Assembly: GCA_036381195.1 (NCBI GenBank)
Contig: DASVDH010000076.1
Span: 1-64,000, forward strand
DNA from: RSA9 sp036381195
GTDB taxonomy: Bacteria; Gemmatimonadota; Gemmatimonadetes; Longimicrobiales; RSA9
Direction of reading: 5' to 3'
DNA length: 64,000 nucleotides
The notes under the pieces are model-generated. The model was not told the origin of the DNA. It saw nothing but the letters and a program-made list of their open reading frames with translations, and searched no databases. The translations under genes and the position numbers were made by a program. Of this stretch, positions 52,614 to 60,666 are shown one piece after another (the stretch's first letter is position 1; each line of letters opens with the position of its first letter).

Positions 52614-53492
52614 ATGAACGAGAGGAACCGTGCCATCCTGGATGGCGCCGTGCTGATCTCGCGCCGCACGGCGGCCGACGCGGTGCTCCTCGCGGCCGCG
52701 CTGCCCGAGGAGGCCGCGTACCTGCGCGGCCAGCTCGCGGGCGAGCACCGCGTGGTGGCGGCCGCGCCGCCGAACGGCGCCGTGCACCCGGCGCACGAGC
52801 ACGATATCCTCGCACTGCCCGAAGTCCGCCTGCGCCGACGGGGCCGGGCGAAGGTCGCCCTGCTCGAGGGCCTGGCCGCCGGCCTGCTCCGGCCGGGCGA
52901 GCGCGTCATCATCATCTCCGGCAACGCCGGCGAGGGCCCGTCCGAGCTGGACACGGTCGCGGTGGTCGAGCTGCGGCACGACGAGGAGCTGCTGGACGGG
53001 CACCCGGAAGCGACGCTCGGCCTCCTCGGCCACATCGCCGACCCGGCGGTCTTCGACTGCGTCCTCGGGCTGTGCGTGCAGCTCGGCCGCGAGGGCCGGG
53101 AGGGGCGGCGCGTTGGCCTGCTGATCACGCTGGGGGACCACGAGGCGGTGCTGGCCCGTTCGCACCCCATCGTGCTCAACCCGTTCGAAGGCCACCCGGA
53201 AGAGGCGCGCTCGATCCTGAACCCCGGGACGCGGCGTGCCGTGCGCGAGTTCTCCGGGATCGACGGCGCGTTCGTCCTGCGCAGCGATGGCGTGATCGTG
53301 GCGGCCGGCCGCTACCTGGAGGCGCTGGCGCCCGAGCGCGAGCTGCCTCCCGGCCTGGGGGCGCGGCACCGCGCGGCCGCGGGAATCACGGAGGCCACGC
53401 GCTGCGTCGCCTTCGTCGTCTCCCAATCCACCGGCGACACGCGCGTCTACGTCGGTGGCCGGCTGGTGGTCACGATCGAGCGGACCGATTGA
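52614..53492 (+). CDS. Diadenylate cyclase (DacZ-like, DisA_N domain)
   Basis: 292 aa. The C-terminal ~120 residues form a DAC domain with the two diagnostic motifs: DGA (217-219, GIDGAFVLRSDG) and RHR (251-253, GARHRAAAGIT). This domain joins two ATP into cyclic di-AMP. The N-terminal ~160 residues (GAVLISRRTAADAVLLAAAL, VIIISGNAGEGPSELDTVAVVEL) look like an alpha/beta domain, as in archaeal DacZ and some bacterial homologues, rather than the helical or membrane parts of DisA and CdaA. Divergent from the M16 gene. Confidence 0.85.
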   Translation: MNERNRAILDGAVLISRRTAADAVLLAAALPEEAAYLRGQLAGEHRVVAAAPPNGAVHPAHEHDILALPEVRLRRRGRAKVALLEGLAAGLLRPGERVIIISGNAGEGPSELDTVAVVELRHDEELLDGHPEATLGLLGHIADPAVFDCVLGLCVQLGREGREGRRVGLLITLGDHEAVLARSHPIVLNPFEGHPEEARSILNPGTRRAVREFSGIDGAFVLRSDGVIVAAGRYLEALAPERELPPGLGARHRAAAGITEATRCVAFVVSQSTGDTRVYVGGRLVVTIERTD

Positions 53493-53508
53493 CGCGGGGG
53501 TGCACATC

Positions 53509-54408
53509 ATGCGATCCTGGGCCGGGGTGTCCGCCGCCCAGGCGCCGTTGCCCTCACACGCGGAGTCGACTGTGCTGGTCTACCTGAACGGCGCGTACGT
53601 CCCGCAGGGCGAGGCGCGCGTCTCCGTCGAGGATCGGGGGTTCCTGTTCGCCGATGGCGTCTACGAGGTCATCCGCGTCTACGAGGGACACCCGTTCCTG
53701 CTCGAAGCGCACCTGGAGCGCCTGCGCCAGGGGCTCCGGGCGCTCCGCATCGACGACCCGGGCACGGCCGGGCTGCAGGCGGTCGCCGAACGGCTGCTCG
53801 ACGAGAACGGGCTCCGCTCCGGCGACGCGACGATCTACATCCAGGTCACGCGCGGCGCCGCGCCTCGCGCGCACGCGTTTCCGCCCGCAGGCACCCGGCC
53901 GACTCTCTACGTGGCGGCGAAGCGGTTCCGCCCGCATCCGCCCGAGTACGCCCGGGACGGCGTGGCGGCCATCACCTACCCCGACACGCGCTGGTCACGC
54001 TGTGACATCAAGTCCGTGTCGCTCCTCGCCAACGTGCTCGCGAACCAGGCGGCCAAGGACGCGGGCGGGTTCGAGGCGCTGTTCGTGCGCGACGGAATCG
54101 TGATCGAGGGCTCCCACTCCAACTTCTTCGCCGTCCGCGACGGAACGCTCGTGACCTATCCCGCGTGCAACTACATCCTCGCCGGCATCACGCGCCAGCG
54201 GGTGATGGAGCTGGCCGCCGCTCTGGGCATCCCGGTTGCGGAGGGCCCGATCCCCGTCGAGGCCCTCTCCGACACCACGGAGCTCTTCCTCTCCGGGACG
54301 ACGACGGAGATCCTCCCCGTCACGCGCGTGGACGGCCGCGCCATCGCGGACGGCCGCCCCGGCCCCATCACGCAACGGCTGCAGCGCGCATTCAGGGAGT
54401 CCATCTGA
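53509..54408 (+). CDS. D-amino-acid/branched-chain transaminase (class IV PLP), D-alanine transaminase-like
   Basis: 299 aa from ATG at 53509, just after the cyclase stop. The PLP lysine is Lys168 in RCDIKSVSLLANVLANQAA, and GSHSNFFAV provides the cofactor-binding Glu/Asn segment. YLNGAYVPQGEARVSVEDRGFLFADGVYEVIRV is the family N-terminus and closely matches Dat proteins. It would make D-Glu and D-Ala for peptidoglycan, though L-branched-chain activity cannot be excluded. Confidence 0.9.
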   Translation: MRSWAGVSAAQAPLPSHAESTVLVYLNGAYVPQGEARVSVEDRGFLFADGVYEVIRVYEGHPFLLEAHLERLRQGLRALRIDDPGTAGLQAVAERLLDENGLRSGDATIYIQVTRGAAPRAHAFPPAGTRPTLYVAAKRFRPHPPEYARDGVAAITYPDTRWSRCDIKSVSLLANVLANQAAKDAGGFEALFVRDGIVIEGSHSNFFAVRDGTLVTYPACNYILAGITRQRVMELAAALGIPVAEGPIPVEALSDTTELFLSGTTTEILPVTRVDGRAIADGRPGPITQRLQRAFRESI

Positions 54409-54436
54409 CCCCTCGGGCCCGCGAGGAGGCGCCGGC

Positions 54437-55519
54437 TCAGCCCGTGTCCGCCACGGCCTCGACGTAGAGCGCCTGGATCAGCACCTTCCCCGCCGCCAAC
54501 GCGGGGACCGCGAGCAGGAGCCCGAGGAATCCGAACAGGACGGACATCAGCACCTGCACGAGCAGGGTGAGCGCGGGGGGGAGCTGCACCATTCCCTTCA
54601 TCAGCAACGGCAGGACGAGGTTCGCCTCGGCTTGCTGGATGCCCACGTACAGCAGCAGCACCCACAGCGCCTTGGCCGGCGAGATCACCAGGGCCAGCAT
54701 CAGCGCGGGCACGGCGCTCAGGATGGGGCCGAAGTACGGGATGAACTCGAGCAGCCCGGCGAGCAGGCCGAGCGCGAGCGCCGCGGGAATGTCCAGCAAC
54801 CACAGCCCCGCCGATGTCAGCACGGCGATCAGTGCCATGCTGAGCGCGGTCCCCACCATCCAGCGCCGCAGCGTGCTCCCCACCTCCTCGAGCGCCTGGC
54901 GGATCCGCGGCCGGTTGCGCCGCGGCACGAGCGAGACGAGGCCGTCCAGGTAAAGTCGCGGCTCGATCGCGAGATAGAGGCCCGCGAACAGGACCACCAG
55001 CCCGCCGCCGACCGCCCCGACCAGCGAGTTCAGCAGCGGCAGCGCGCCCGTCAACAGCCGCGCGACTTCCATCGTCACGCGCTGCTGGACCTGGTCCTGG
55101 ATCGGCCCGGCGGGCGTGCCGAACTGCCCGCTCAGCACCCGGTACTGCCCCTCTGCCCAGGCGACGACCTGCGCGAGCGCCGCAGGGAGTTGCTCCCGCA
55201 ACTCCAGCGCCTGCTCCCGCAGCGTCGGCCAGAGGAGCACCGCGGCCACAGCCGCCATGCCGACCCCGAGCAGCAGCACGCCGATCGCCGCGGCCGCGCG
55301 CGGGACACCCCGCGCCTCCAGCCAGCCCACGAAGATCGAAAGGAACGAGGCGACCAGGACCGCGAAGAAGGCGATGAACAGGACGTCACGACCCAACCAG
55401 ACCAGGCCCGCGAGCGCGCAGAGCAGGATCACCACCAGCGCCGCGCGCGCCACGAACCCCAGCGTCACCGCGCGCCTGCCCTCCGGCAGACGCCCGCCTT
55501 CCCGCTCCGCCGTCGCCAT
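54437..55519 (-). CDS. AI-2E family transporter, second copy
   Basis: 360 aa from ATG at 55519 (GGAG five bases upstream); other starts reach 55702. Eight helices and the same domain order as the protein at 30414-31685: VARAALVVILLCALAGLVWLG, a soluble region with LRQ/LREQ repeats, and LEFIPYFGPILSAVPALMLALV near the end. Substrate unknown. Convergent with the transaminase gene. Confidence 0.86.
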   Translation of the reverse strand: MATAEREGGRLPEGRRAVTLGFVARAALVVILLCALAGLVWLGRDVLFIAFFAVLVASFLSIFVGWLEARGVPRAAAAIGVLLLGVGMAAVAAVLLWPTLREQALELREQLPAALAQVVAWAEGQYRVLSGQFGTPAGPIQDQVQQRVTMEVARLLTGALPLLNSLVGAVGGGLVVLFAGLYLAIEPRLYLDGLVSLVPRRNRPRIRQALEEVGSTLRRWMVGTALSMALIAVLTSAGLWLLDIPAALALGLLAGLLEFIPYFGPILSAVPALMLALVISPAKALWVLLLYVGIQQAEANLVLPLLMKGMVQLPPALTLLVQVLMSVLFGFLGLLLAVPALAAGKVLIQALYVEAVADTG

Positions 55520-55767
55520 CACCGCTCCATCCCCGGTCCAGTACCGCCGGCGCACGGCGCGTGCCACCTCGCCCTCTCCCGCCATGGCCCTGGCCCCGGT
55601 GCGCTCCCATCTTGCCTTCGGCCCTCCCGCCCGGTAGGCTGAGCCCCAGCCGCCGGTTTTCGCGCGCAAGGACCGAAAAAGTACCGAAACACCGAGCCTC
55701 ACACGGGGTACTCACCGTGCCGCCGGACCTGCTCCGGCGGCTCGACGGACGAGAAAGGTGGGATCAG

Positions 55768-56208
55768 ATGAGTCGGTCACTCAACAAGGTGATGTTGATC
55801 GGGAACGTGGGCGCGGAGCCGGAAGTCCGGCAGACCCCGTCAGGCACCAAGGTGGCCAAGGTCTCGCTCGCCACGAACCGGACCTTCACGGATCGTAGCG
55901 GCCAGCAGCAGGAGAAGACCGAGTGGCACCGCCTGACGTTCTGGGACCGGCTGGCGGACCTCGTCGAGCAGTACGTACACAAGGGGGACCGGCTCTACGT
56001 CGAGGGTCGGATCGAGTACTCGCAGACCGAGGACGAGCACGGCCAGCCGCGCTACTGGACGGACATCGTGGTGCGGGAGATGGTCATGCTGGGCGGCGCG
56101 GGGGCCGGGGCAGGAAACGCGTACGAGGGCGGCCGCCCCCAGCGCGGGGCTCGGCAGCCCGTCGCGCCGGCGTCGCCGTTCGACGAGGACGACGACCTCC
56201 CGTTCTGA
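55768..56208 (+). CDS. ssb: Single-stranded DNA-binding protein
   Basis: 146 aa from ATG at 55768 with AAGGTGG upstream. OB fold (LNKVMLIGNVGAEPEVRQTPSG, WHRLTFWDRLADLVEQYVHKGDRLYVEGRIEY) and a Gly-rich linker lead to the acidic tip DEDDDLPF, which binds replication and repair proteins. No rpsF or rpsR next to it, unlike many genomes. Confidence 0.97.
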   Translation: MSRSLNKVMLIGNVGAEPEVRQTPSGTKVAKVSLATNRTFTDRSGQQQEKTEWHRLTFWDRLADLVEQYVHKGDRLYVEGRIEYSQTEDEHGQPRYWTDIVVREMVMLGGAGAGAGNAYEGGRPQRGARQPVAPASPFDEDDDLPF

Positions 56209-56250
56209 GCGACGCCGCAGCGCCGCATCCGGGCGCAGCGGCGCCGCGTG

Positions 56251-56772
56251 TCAGCCGCGCATCCGGCGCGCGCGGTCGGTGAGCCCGTCGATGACGGCCC
56301 GACTGAGCGCGGATCGGAGTTGCGCGAACATCGAGCGGCCGCGCCGTCGCGTGGCTCGTGCGCGCTGCTCGAGCCGCTTCCGCCTCTCCGCGCGCCAGCG
56401 CCGGAGCTGCTCGCGCTCCCCTGCGCTCAGCTCGTGGCGCTGCGCGCCGCGGCGCGCCTCCCTCCCGCCGCCCCGGCGCAGCATGCCCAGCACGACGCCG
56501 GTGCCGAACGCGATCCCGAGGCTCGGCCAGACGCTGGACCGGATCCGCCGCCTCACGGGCCGGAGCACGTCCAGGCGGTTGCGCAGGTCCTCCCTCTTCT
56601 CCTGTAGCCGGAGCTCGATGGCGTCCAGTGTCCCGGAGATGCGGCCCCGGGTGCTCTCGATCTCGCGCCGCGCCTCCTCGATCGTCGTGGGCTGGACCTC
56701 GCGCCGCGCCTGACCATCGCCCGTCACGCCCGGCCGCCCCACGCCTCGCGCCACACGAATCTCCCGCGCCAT
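56251..56772 (-). CDS. DUF3618-containing protein
   Basis: 173 aa from ATG at 56772 with GGAGGGGAC upstream. DUF3618-like segment IEEARREIESTRGRISGTLDAIE near residues 29-52, then one hydrophobic segment (SVWPSLGIAFGTGVVLGML) and a very basic C-terminal half (LRRWRAERRKRLEQRARATRRR). DUF3618 proteins often accompany DUF1269/YqjD-like envelope stress proteins. Function unknown. Confidence 0.75.
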   Translation of the reverse strand: MAREIRVARGVGRPGVTGDGQARREVQPTTIEEARREIESTRGRISGTLDAIELRLQEKREDLRNRLDVLRPVRRRIRSSVWPSLGIAFGTGVVLGMLRRGGGREARRGAQRHELSAGEREQLRRWRAERRKRLEQRARATRRRGRSMFAQLRSALSRAVIDGLTDRARRMRG

Positions 56773-56991
56773 GTCGTCCCCTCCAGATCGCGGTCTCTCC
56801 TGCCGGTGTTGCACTAATCGTTCCGCCGGCAGGTCGGTCGGCCGGGAGGGGCGCCCCTCGCTCCGCGGATCAGCGCAGCGCGCGCGGCCCGCGGGCGGAC
56901 GTCGGATCGCCGTCCGCTTTCCCGGCTCAGCCCCGATCTGCGCCGCCGCCCCGAGGTAGTGGATCCTCTCGAGCGCCGCTAGCTCCGCGGA

Positions 56992-57249
56992 TCAGGGCAA
57001 CGCGCGCCGCTGGCGGGCCGCATCCCGGTCCGGCGGGAGCGCAGGGGTCTCCACCACCTGGATCTCGTCGGCCGCGAAATAGCGGGCCTCCCGATCCCCG
57101 TCGAGGATGACGCCGTAGGAGTGGGCGCGGTATTCGCTGGCATCCACCACGGTTCCGATCCGGCCGACCGCGGCCGGATCCAGGGGAAGCATGCCGCGTT
57201 GGATGCGCACGCGCGTCCCTGCGGGGATGAGTGCGCCGGTCACCGCCAT
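56992..57249 (-). CDS. Small unknown protein, 85 aa
   Basis: ATG with GGAGG upstream. VTGALIPAGTRVRIQRGMLP, IGTVVDASEYRAHSYGVILDGDREARYFAADEIQVVE suggests an SH3- or KOW-like small beta barrel; the end is charged. No family recognised. Separated by 145 bases from the divergent small membrane protein gene. Confidence 0.6.
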   Translation of the reverse strand: MAVTGALIPAGTRVRIQRGMLPLDPAAVGRIGTVVDASEYRAHSYGVILDGDREARYFAADEIQVVETPALPPDRDAARQRRALP

Positions 57250-57394
57250 CTGAAGCCTCCGAGAGAAATCGTATTCTGCCTCCGCAACCTACGATGACGG
57301 TGAGGCCCATGCCGCGCAATCCCTTGCAGCCGGCGGCCTCGCTCCCGATATTGCGGGGGCTGGAACGCCGACTTGTCAGGGAGAGGAGGATTCT

Positions 57395-57631
57395 TTGGAC
57401 ACGAATGCGGAGCGCGGCGCGGCGCCGCTCGGGCTCCTGGCGGGCATCACGGTGGGCGTGTTGTGGGTGCTCATGGCGGCAGGCGCGCTGGCCAGCGCGG
57501 CCGCAGGCGCGCGCGCGTCCAGGCCGGACTGGGTGCTGGGCTGGACCCTGATCGGCGTGCTGCTGCTCGCGGCGGGGCTGTCGGCGCTGATCGGGGCGTG
57601 GCTACACCATCGCGCCGCCGCGCGTCACTGA
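57395..57631 (+). CDS. Small membrane protein, 78 aa
   Basis: TTG start with GAGGAGGA seven bases upstream. Two membrane helices (LLAGITVGVLWVLMAAGALAS and WTLIGVLLLAAGLSALIGAWL) joined by a short basic loop. No motif. Its stop overlaps the convergent gene by seven bases. Confidence 0.6.
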   Translation: MDTNAERGAAPLGLLAGITVGVLWVLMAAGALASAAAGARASRPDWVLGWTLIGVLLLAAGLSALIGAWLHHRAAARH

Positions 57632-58134
57632 CCTCCTCGCGGCGCGCGGTCTTCCCAGAACCCCAGCATCTCGCTCTCGAATCGTTCGGGCGCCGCCCGG
57701 TAGCTCGCCACCCACTGCTCGAACGGGGGCAACGCCATGCTCGCGGTCAGCGCCTCGGTCACCCGCTGCACCAGCGCCCGAAACGACAAGCCCGGAGCTT
57801 CGGGCTCCGGGATGGAAAGCACAGCCACCGGGGACAGCGCGGCCCCGGGCAGCGACCCGTCAGCGCCCGGGCCCTCGGCGCGCAGCGCCCGGTTCGACCC
57901 GATACCCCCGCTCCCCGCCGGCGCGCCGTGCGCCAACTGGTAGATCTCGTCCGGCGTCAACTGCAGGAAGCGATCCGCCACCTGCGCCGAGCACCAGTCA
58001 AGGTATTTCGCCCGCAGGATCTTCTCGTCCGCGGGTTCAGCAACCATTTCCGCAAGGCCTTGCTGGAGGAGCACGTCATGCAGCCGGCTGCCTCCCGCGG
58101 AGCCACTCCGGCGCCGCGGACCGGCCTGGCCCAT
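57625..58134 (-). CDS. Unknown protein, C-terminal domain shared with the protein at 60880-61674
   Basis: 169 aa; start not certain (an internal ATG gives MVAEPADEK). It contains YLDWCSAQVADRFLQLTPDEIYQLA, and near the end LTASMALPPFEQWVASYRAAPERFESEML. The protein at 60880-61674 has YESYRLDQVAHLIALIAPEDFRALV and LPLPPFEHWVGDYLAHREAYRQYS in the same order. The two therefore look like members of one unnamed family, three kb apart. Function unknown; no signal peptide. Confidence 0.65.
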   Translation of the reverse strand: MGQAGPRRRSGSAGGSRLHDVLLQQGLAEMVAEPADEKILRAKYLDWCSAQVADRFLQLTPDEIYQLAHGAPAGSGGIGSNRALRAEGPGADGSLPGAALSPVAVLSIPEPEAPGLSFRALVQRVTEALTASMALPPFEQWVASYRAAPERFESEMLGFWEDRAPRGGQ

Positions 58135-58205
58135 CCGCCTCTACCGTAGGCCGCGCACCCCGCCCCGTCAACCCCGGCCCGCTCCTCTCGGGGCGCGCCC
58201 CCTCC

Positions 58206-58388
58206 TCAGGGCTGCTCCCGGCCCAGCTCCTCCCTCGCTCGCAGGTGCTCGAAGATGGCCCGCCGCGTCACACCATACATCAGGATCCGGCTCAGCACCT
58301 CCGGATCGCTCCGCTGCACCTCTTCCACCTCGGACGCCACCGCCCTGGGTAGGCGCACGCGCAACTCCACGGCACGCGTTTCTGACAT
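58206..58388 (-). CDS. Small protein, possibly ribbon-helix-helix-like, 60 aa
   Basis: ATG preceded by GGAGCG. RAVELRVRLPRAVASEVEEVQRSD could be the strand-helix start of a ribbon-helix-helix DNA-binding fold, followed by SRILMYGVTRRAIFEHLRAREEL. Too short to classify safely; an antitoxin- or regulator-like role is only a guess, and no toxin gene is evident beside it. Confidence 0.45.
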   Translation of the reverse strand: MSETRAVELRVRLPRAVASEVEEVQRSDPEVLSRILMYGVTRRAIFEHLRAREELGREQP

Positions 58389-58766
58389 CGCTCCGCCTCG
58401 AGCACCTCGCGAGAGTTTTCCAAAAATTTGCCTGGATCGGCCCGGGCCTCTCCACAGCCGCGCGGCGCCGCCCCCATCAGCGGCGAGCGGCCGCCAAGAT
58501 AGGCGGGCGGGTCGGCCCCGTCAAGGCCGGGCCGTAACCGCTGACGCGCCAAGCCCTTATGCGGATATGATTGCAATACAACGACTTGCGATGCCACAAC
58601 CGACGCCGGACCGTCCGTTTCCAGTCGGCCGCACGCGCCTCGCCCGCAAGCGGCCGAGCACGCCGAACTCGTGCGCTGGACAGGGGTTCCGGCAGGCCGT
58701 CCAGCGGCCTGCGGCGGGCTCGCGCCGGTGTCGAAAATCGCAAAATCCGGTGCCGGCGGACCCGCT
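58389..58766. other. Gene-free stretch with AT-richer islands
   Basis: 378 bases with no supported gene. AT-richer spots lie at 58415-58432 (AAAAATTT) and 58558-58585 (contains TATGAT). They may hold the promoter of the gene starting at 58388, but no good -35/-10 spacing was found. Confidence 0.4.
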
Positions 58767-59651
58767 TCACGCCGCCGGCGCCGGGTACGCATCGCGCAGC
58801 CGCACAGCGGGGGCGGGCGTCTCCCACCGCTCGAGCTGTTCGAGCGTGTTCGCGTGGCCGAAGACGTCCAGCGCGCGCCTGACGACCTGGTAGCGTTGCG
58901 GCTCGTAGCGAGCATACAGCATGAGCAGGCCGAGGCGGATCTCATCCATCAGGGCGCGCGCCTCGGAGAGCGAGAGGGGCAACGGGAACCGGAGGTCGTA
59001 TGCCGTGCCGTCATGCTGCGGGAGGCGGTAGCTATCGGCGCCGGGGAACGCGTCCAGCAGCAGGCGCTCGAACGCCGGGTCGGGCCCGGGCCGGCCGCGC
59101 TCGATGCGTAGCACGGCGTCGTCGTAGCGGAAGTGGAAGGTCGCAACGTCCCCGGGGGCCAGGACGATCCGCGCGGCGGTGCGCTCGTTCAGGTCGAGGT
59201 CGCGCACCACGTCCCGGAAGCCGATGCGCAGGATGGTCGGGCGGGCGAGCGCGGTGAAGCCCGTGCGGCGCAGCACGCTGATCGTGATGGCCTGGCAGTA
59301 CTGCCGGAGCGGGCCGGACACGACCTCGCCGCTGGCGAGGGAGAGGTCGCGGGGGGATCGGAGGAGGAGCCGCACGTGGTCCAGGGTCGGCTCGTAGACC
59401 CAGTCGAGGATGACGAGCTCGGCGCTCAGGTCCAGGTGGCGCACCTCGGCGCTGCCGAGATCCAGCACCTCGGCCGAGGCCGCGTACTCGCCGTCGAGGA
59501 CGAGGCCCAGGCCGATGTCATCGATGCGGCCGCCCCTGGACTCGATCTGGTGCGATTCGCGGTACTGGATGATCGCCCGGCTGAGCGGCAGGTCGCCGAC
59601 GCCGGGGACGTCGGCGAGAGCTTCCGGCCGGGTGCGGAGAGCCAAACCCAT
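58767..59651 (-). CDS. Unknown protein, 294 aa
   Basis: ATG at 59651 with GAGGATGGA upstream. The sequence has no signal peptide and reads as mostly beta with helical ends: LSRAIIQYRESHQIESRGGRI, VLDLGSAEVRHLDLSAELVILDWVY, AARIVLAPGDVATFHFRYDDAVLRIERG, and a C-terminal helix EARALMDEIRLGLLMLYARYEPQRYQVVRRALDVFGHA. No family recognised. It is the first gene downstream of the T-box-like and terminator sequences on the minus strand. Confidence 0.7.
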   Translation of the reverse strand: MGLALRTRPEALADVPGVGDLPLSRAIIQYRESHQIESRGGRIDDIGLGLVLDGEYAASAEVLDLGSAEVRHLDLSAELVILDWVYEPTLDHVRLLLRSPRDLSLASGEVVSGPLRQYCQAITISVLRRTGFTALARPTILRIGFRDVVRDLDLNERTAARIVLAPGDVATFHFRYDDAVLRIERGRPGPDPAFERLLLDAFPGADSYRLPQHDGTAYDLRFPLPLSLSEARALMDEIRLGLLMLYARYEPQRYQVVRRALDVFGHANTLEQLERWETPAPAVRLRDAYPAPAA

Positions 59652-59931
59652 TCCATCCTCCCCCGAGTGTGGTGCGCCGGGCAGCCGCGGCTGCCGGCGC
59701 CGTGGTCTTGGAGCAGTCGTCGGGCGTCGAGCGCCCGAAGACACGGGTATCGAGATCCGGGTGGGTCGCCGGCGACAGCCGCCGTCGCGCCCGCCGGTCC
59801 CGGCGCACGCACTGCGCCGGAGGGACCCGACCTCGCCTTCGAGGCCGTCCGGCGGGCCGCCGCCGCGGCGGCACAGCCGCGGGCGCGGCGACGCACCCGG
59901 TGAGAAGGCCGTGGGGTCGGGCGCCGGCCGG

Positions 59932-59986
59932 AAAAACAGAACCGGGTCTGCGGCGCACACGACTCCCTTGCGCCGCAAACCCGGTT
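59932..59986 (-). terminator. Strong intrinsic terminator following the T-box-like motif
   Basis: On the minus strand an 18-bp stem (59986-59969 with 59957-59940; one G-U) with an 11-base loop is followed by CUG and U5 (A5 at 59932-59936 on the plus strand). It begins 12 bases after the T-box-like core, as terminators do in T-box leaders. Confidence 0.75.
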
Positions 59987-60084
59987 TCGTTAGTCTTCGC
60001 GGTGCCACCCAACGAAGCCGAAAACCGCCTGCGGCGCGGCTGGAGGGGACCCCGGGAGCGGCCAACTCCCGGGGTCCTTTCTCT
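59980..60084 (-). promoter_or_regulatory. T-box-like leader element
   Basis: On the minus strand GGGUGGCACCGCG (60010-59998) matches the T-box consensus GGGUGGNACCGCG. UCGUUGG upstream and CUAACGA downstream can pair (7 bp), forming an antiterminator-like helix around it. A 12-bp hairpin precedes it and a strong terminator follows. I could not identify a Stem I with a specifier codon, and the downstream gene (58767-59651) is unknown, so the call is tentative. Confidence 0.4.
60047..60084 (+). terminator. Intrinsic-terminator-like hairpin, plus strand
   Basis: GGACCCCGGGAG (60047-60058) pairs perfectly with CTCCCGGGGTCC (60066-60077) and is followed by TTTCTCTT. No gene precedes it on the plus strand, so it may end a non-coding transcript. 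On the minus strand the same stem precedes the T-box-like motif. Confidence 0.6.
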
Positions 60085-60173
60085 TCCTCGCCGGCCGGCG
60101 GGCCAGGCGGCCCGGCTCGCGCCTCGCGTGGCCTGGATGGACGGCGCCCCCGTATCGAGGGTAAACGTCACCC

Positions 60174-60202
60174 TTGACACGGGGGCGGCTCGCTCTTACA
60201 CT
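60174..60202 (+). promoter_or_regulatory. Consensus sigma70-type promoter of a candidate sRNA
   Basis: TTGACA (60174-60179), exactly 17 bases, TACACT (60197-60202). The expected transcription start is near 60209. The -35 lies on one arm of an imperfect inverted repeat (60146-60186: CCCCCGTATC/GACACGGGGG), which may be an operator. Confidence 0.7.
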
Positions 60203-60208
60203 GGTCTC

Positions 60209-60287
60209 CAGCCACGGAGGTTGGGCGGGCCGCCACCCGCATCGACCGCGAGAGCTCCCGGTTGCCAGCCGGGGGCTCTCGTTTTTT
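60209..60287 (+). ncRNA. Candidate small RNA of about 80 nt
   Basis: Bounded by the promoter at 60174-60202 and by a textbook terminator: GAGAGCTCCCGG (60250-60261) pairs over 12 bp with 60269-60280, loop TTGCCAG, followed by GTTTTTT. The interior has CTCC/GGAG and GGGC/GCCC short stems. No open frame of note. The nearest downstream gene starts at 60880, so a leader terminated by attenuation is an alternative to a free sRNA. Confidence 0.65.
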
Positions 60288-60529
60288 CATGCTGCCGATC
60301 CCCACCTGCGCGGGCCGGCTGCCGCCGGTGCGAGGTGCGGCCCCGCAGACCTCCAGGGGCCGGATCACGCCGCCGGGCCCGGCGCCCACGCCCGCCCCGC
60401 TTGCGCCAGCAACGAAAATCGCCGCCCGGTCAAGGATGCCCGTGGACCTTGAGAGGGAGGCGACAACAGGGAAACGCTGCTGCGCGCGAAGAAACGAGGA
60501 CAACGGGGTCGCCGCCCCGACGACTCGCG

Positions 60530-60623
60530 GGCGCGCCGCGGTTGCCAGCCGCGCCGCGCCACGGGTCCGAGACCCGTAACGGGTCTCTGGGAGAAGCGGC
60601 CCGCCGGTTGCCAGCCGGCGGGC
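60530..60623. other. Two further TTGCCAG-loop hairpins with a switch-like pair between
   Basis: Hairpin 2: 12-base arms 60530-60541 and 60549-60560 (one mismatch), loop TTGCCAG. Hairpin 3: 9-bp perfect stem 60599-60607/60615-60623, same loop. Between them, GACCCGT at 60571-60577 can pair either with ACGGGTC (60561-60567) or, extended, with ACGGGTCTC (60579-60587), but not both. Confidence 0.7.
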
Positions 60624-60637
60624 ATCGCATCGCGGTT

Positions 60638-60666
60638 ACCATAACGCGGCCGCGTCCCGGGGTCAA
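60638..60666 (-). promoter_or_regulatory. Sigma70-type promoter, minus strand
   Basis: On the minus strand TTGACC (60666-60661), 17 bases, TATGGT (60643-60638). The transcript would start near 60631 and immediately enter hairpins 3 and 2, with loops read as CUGGCAA. It is a candidate promoter for the T-box-like leader or for another RNA. Confidence 0.6.

Noticed and set aside
58206..58388. Toxin-antitoxin pair
   Set aside because: The small protein could be an antitoxin-like fold, but no toxin-sized partner gene overlaps or adjoins it.
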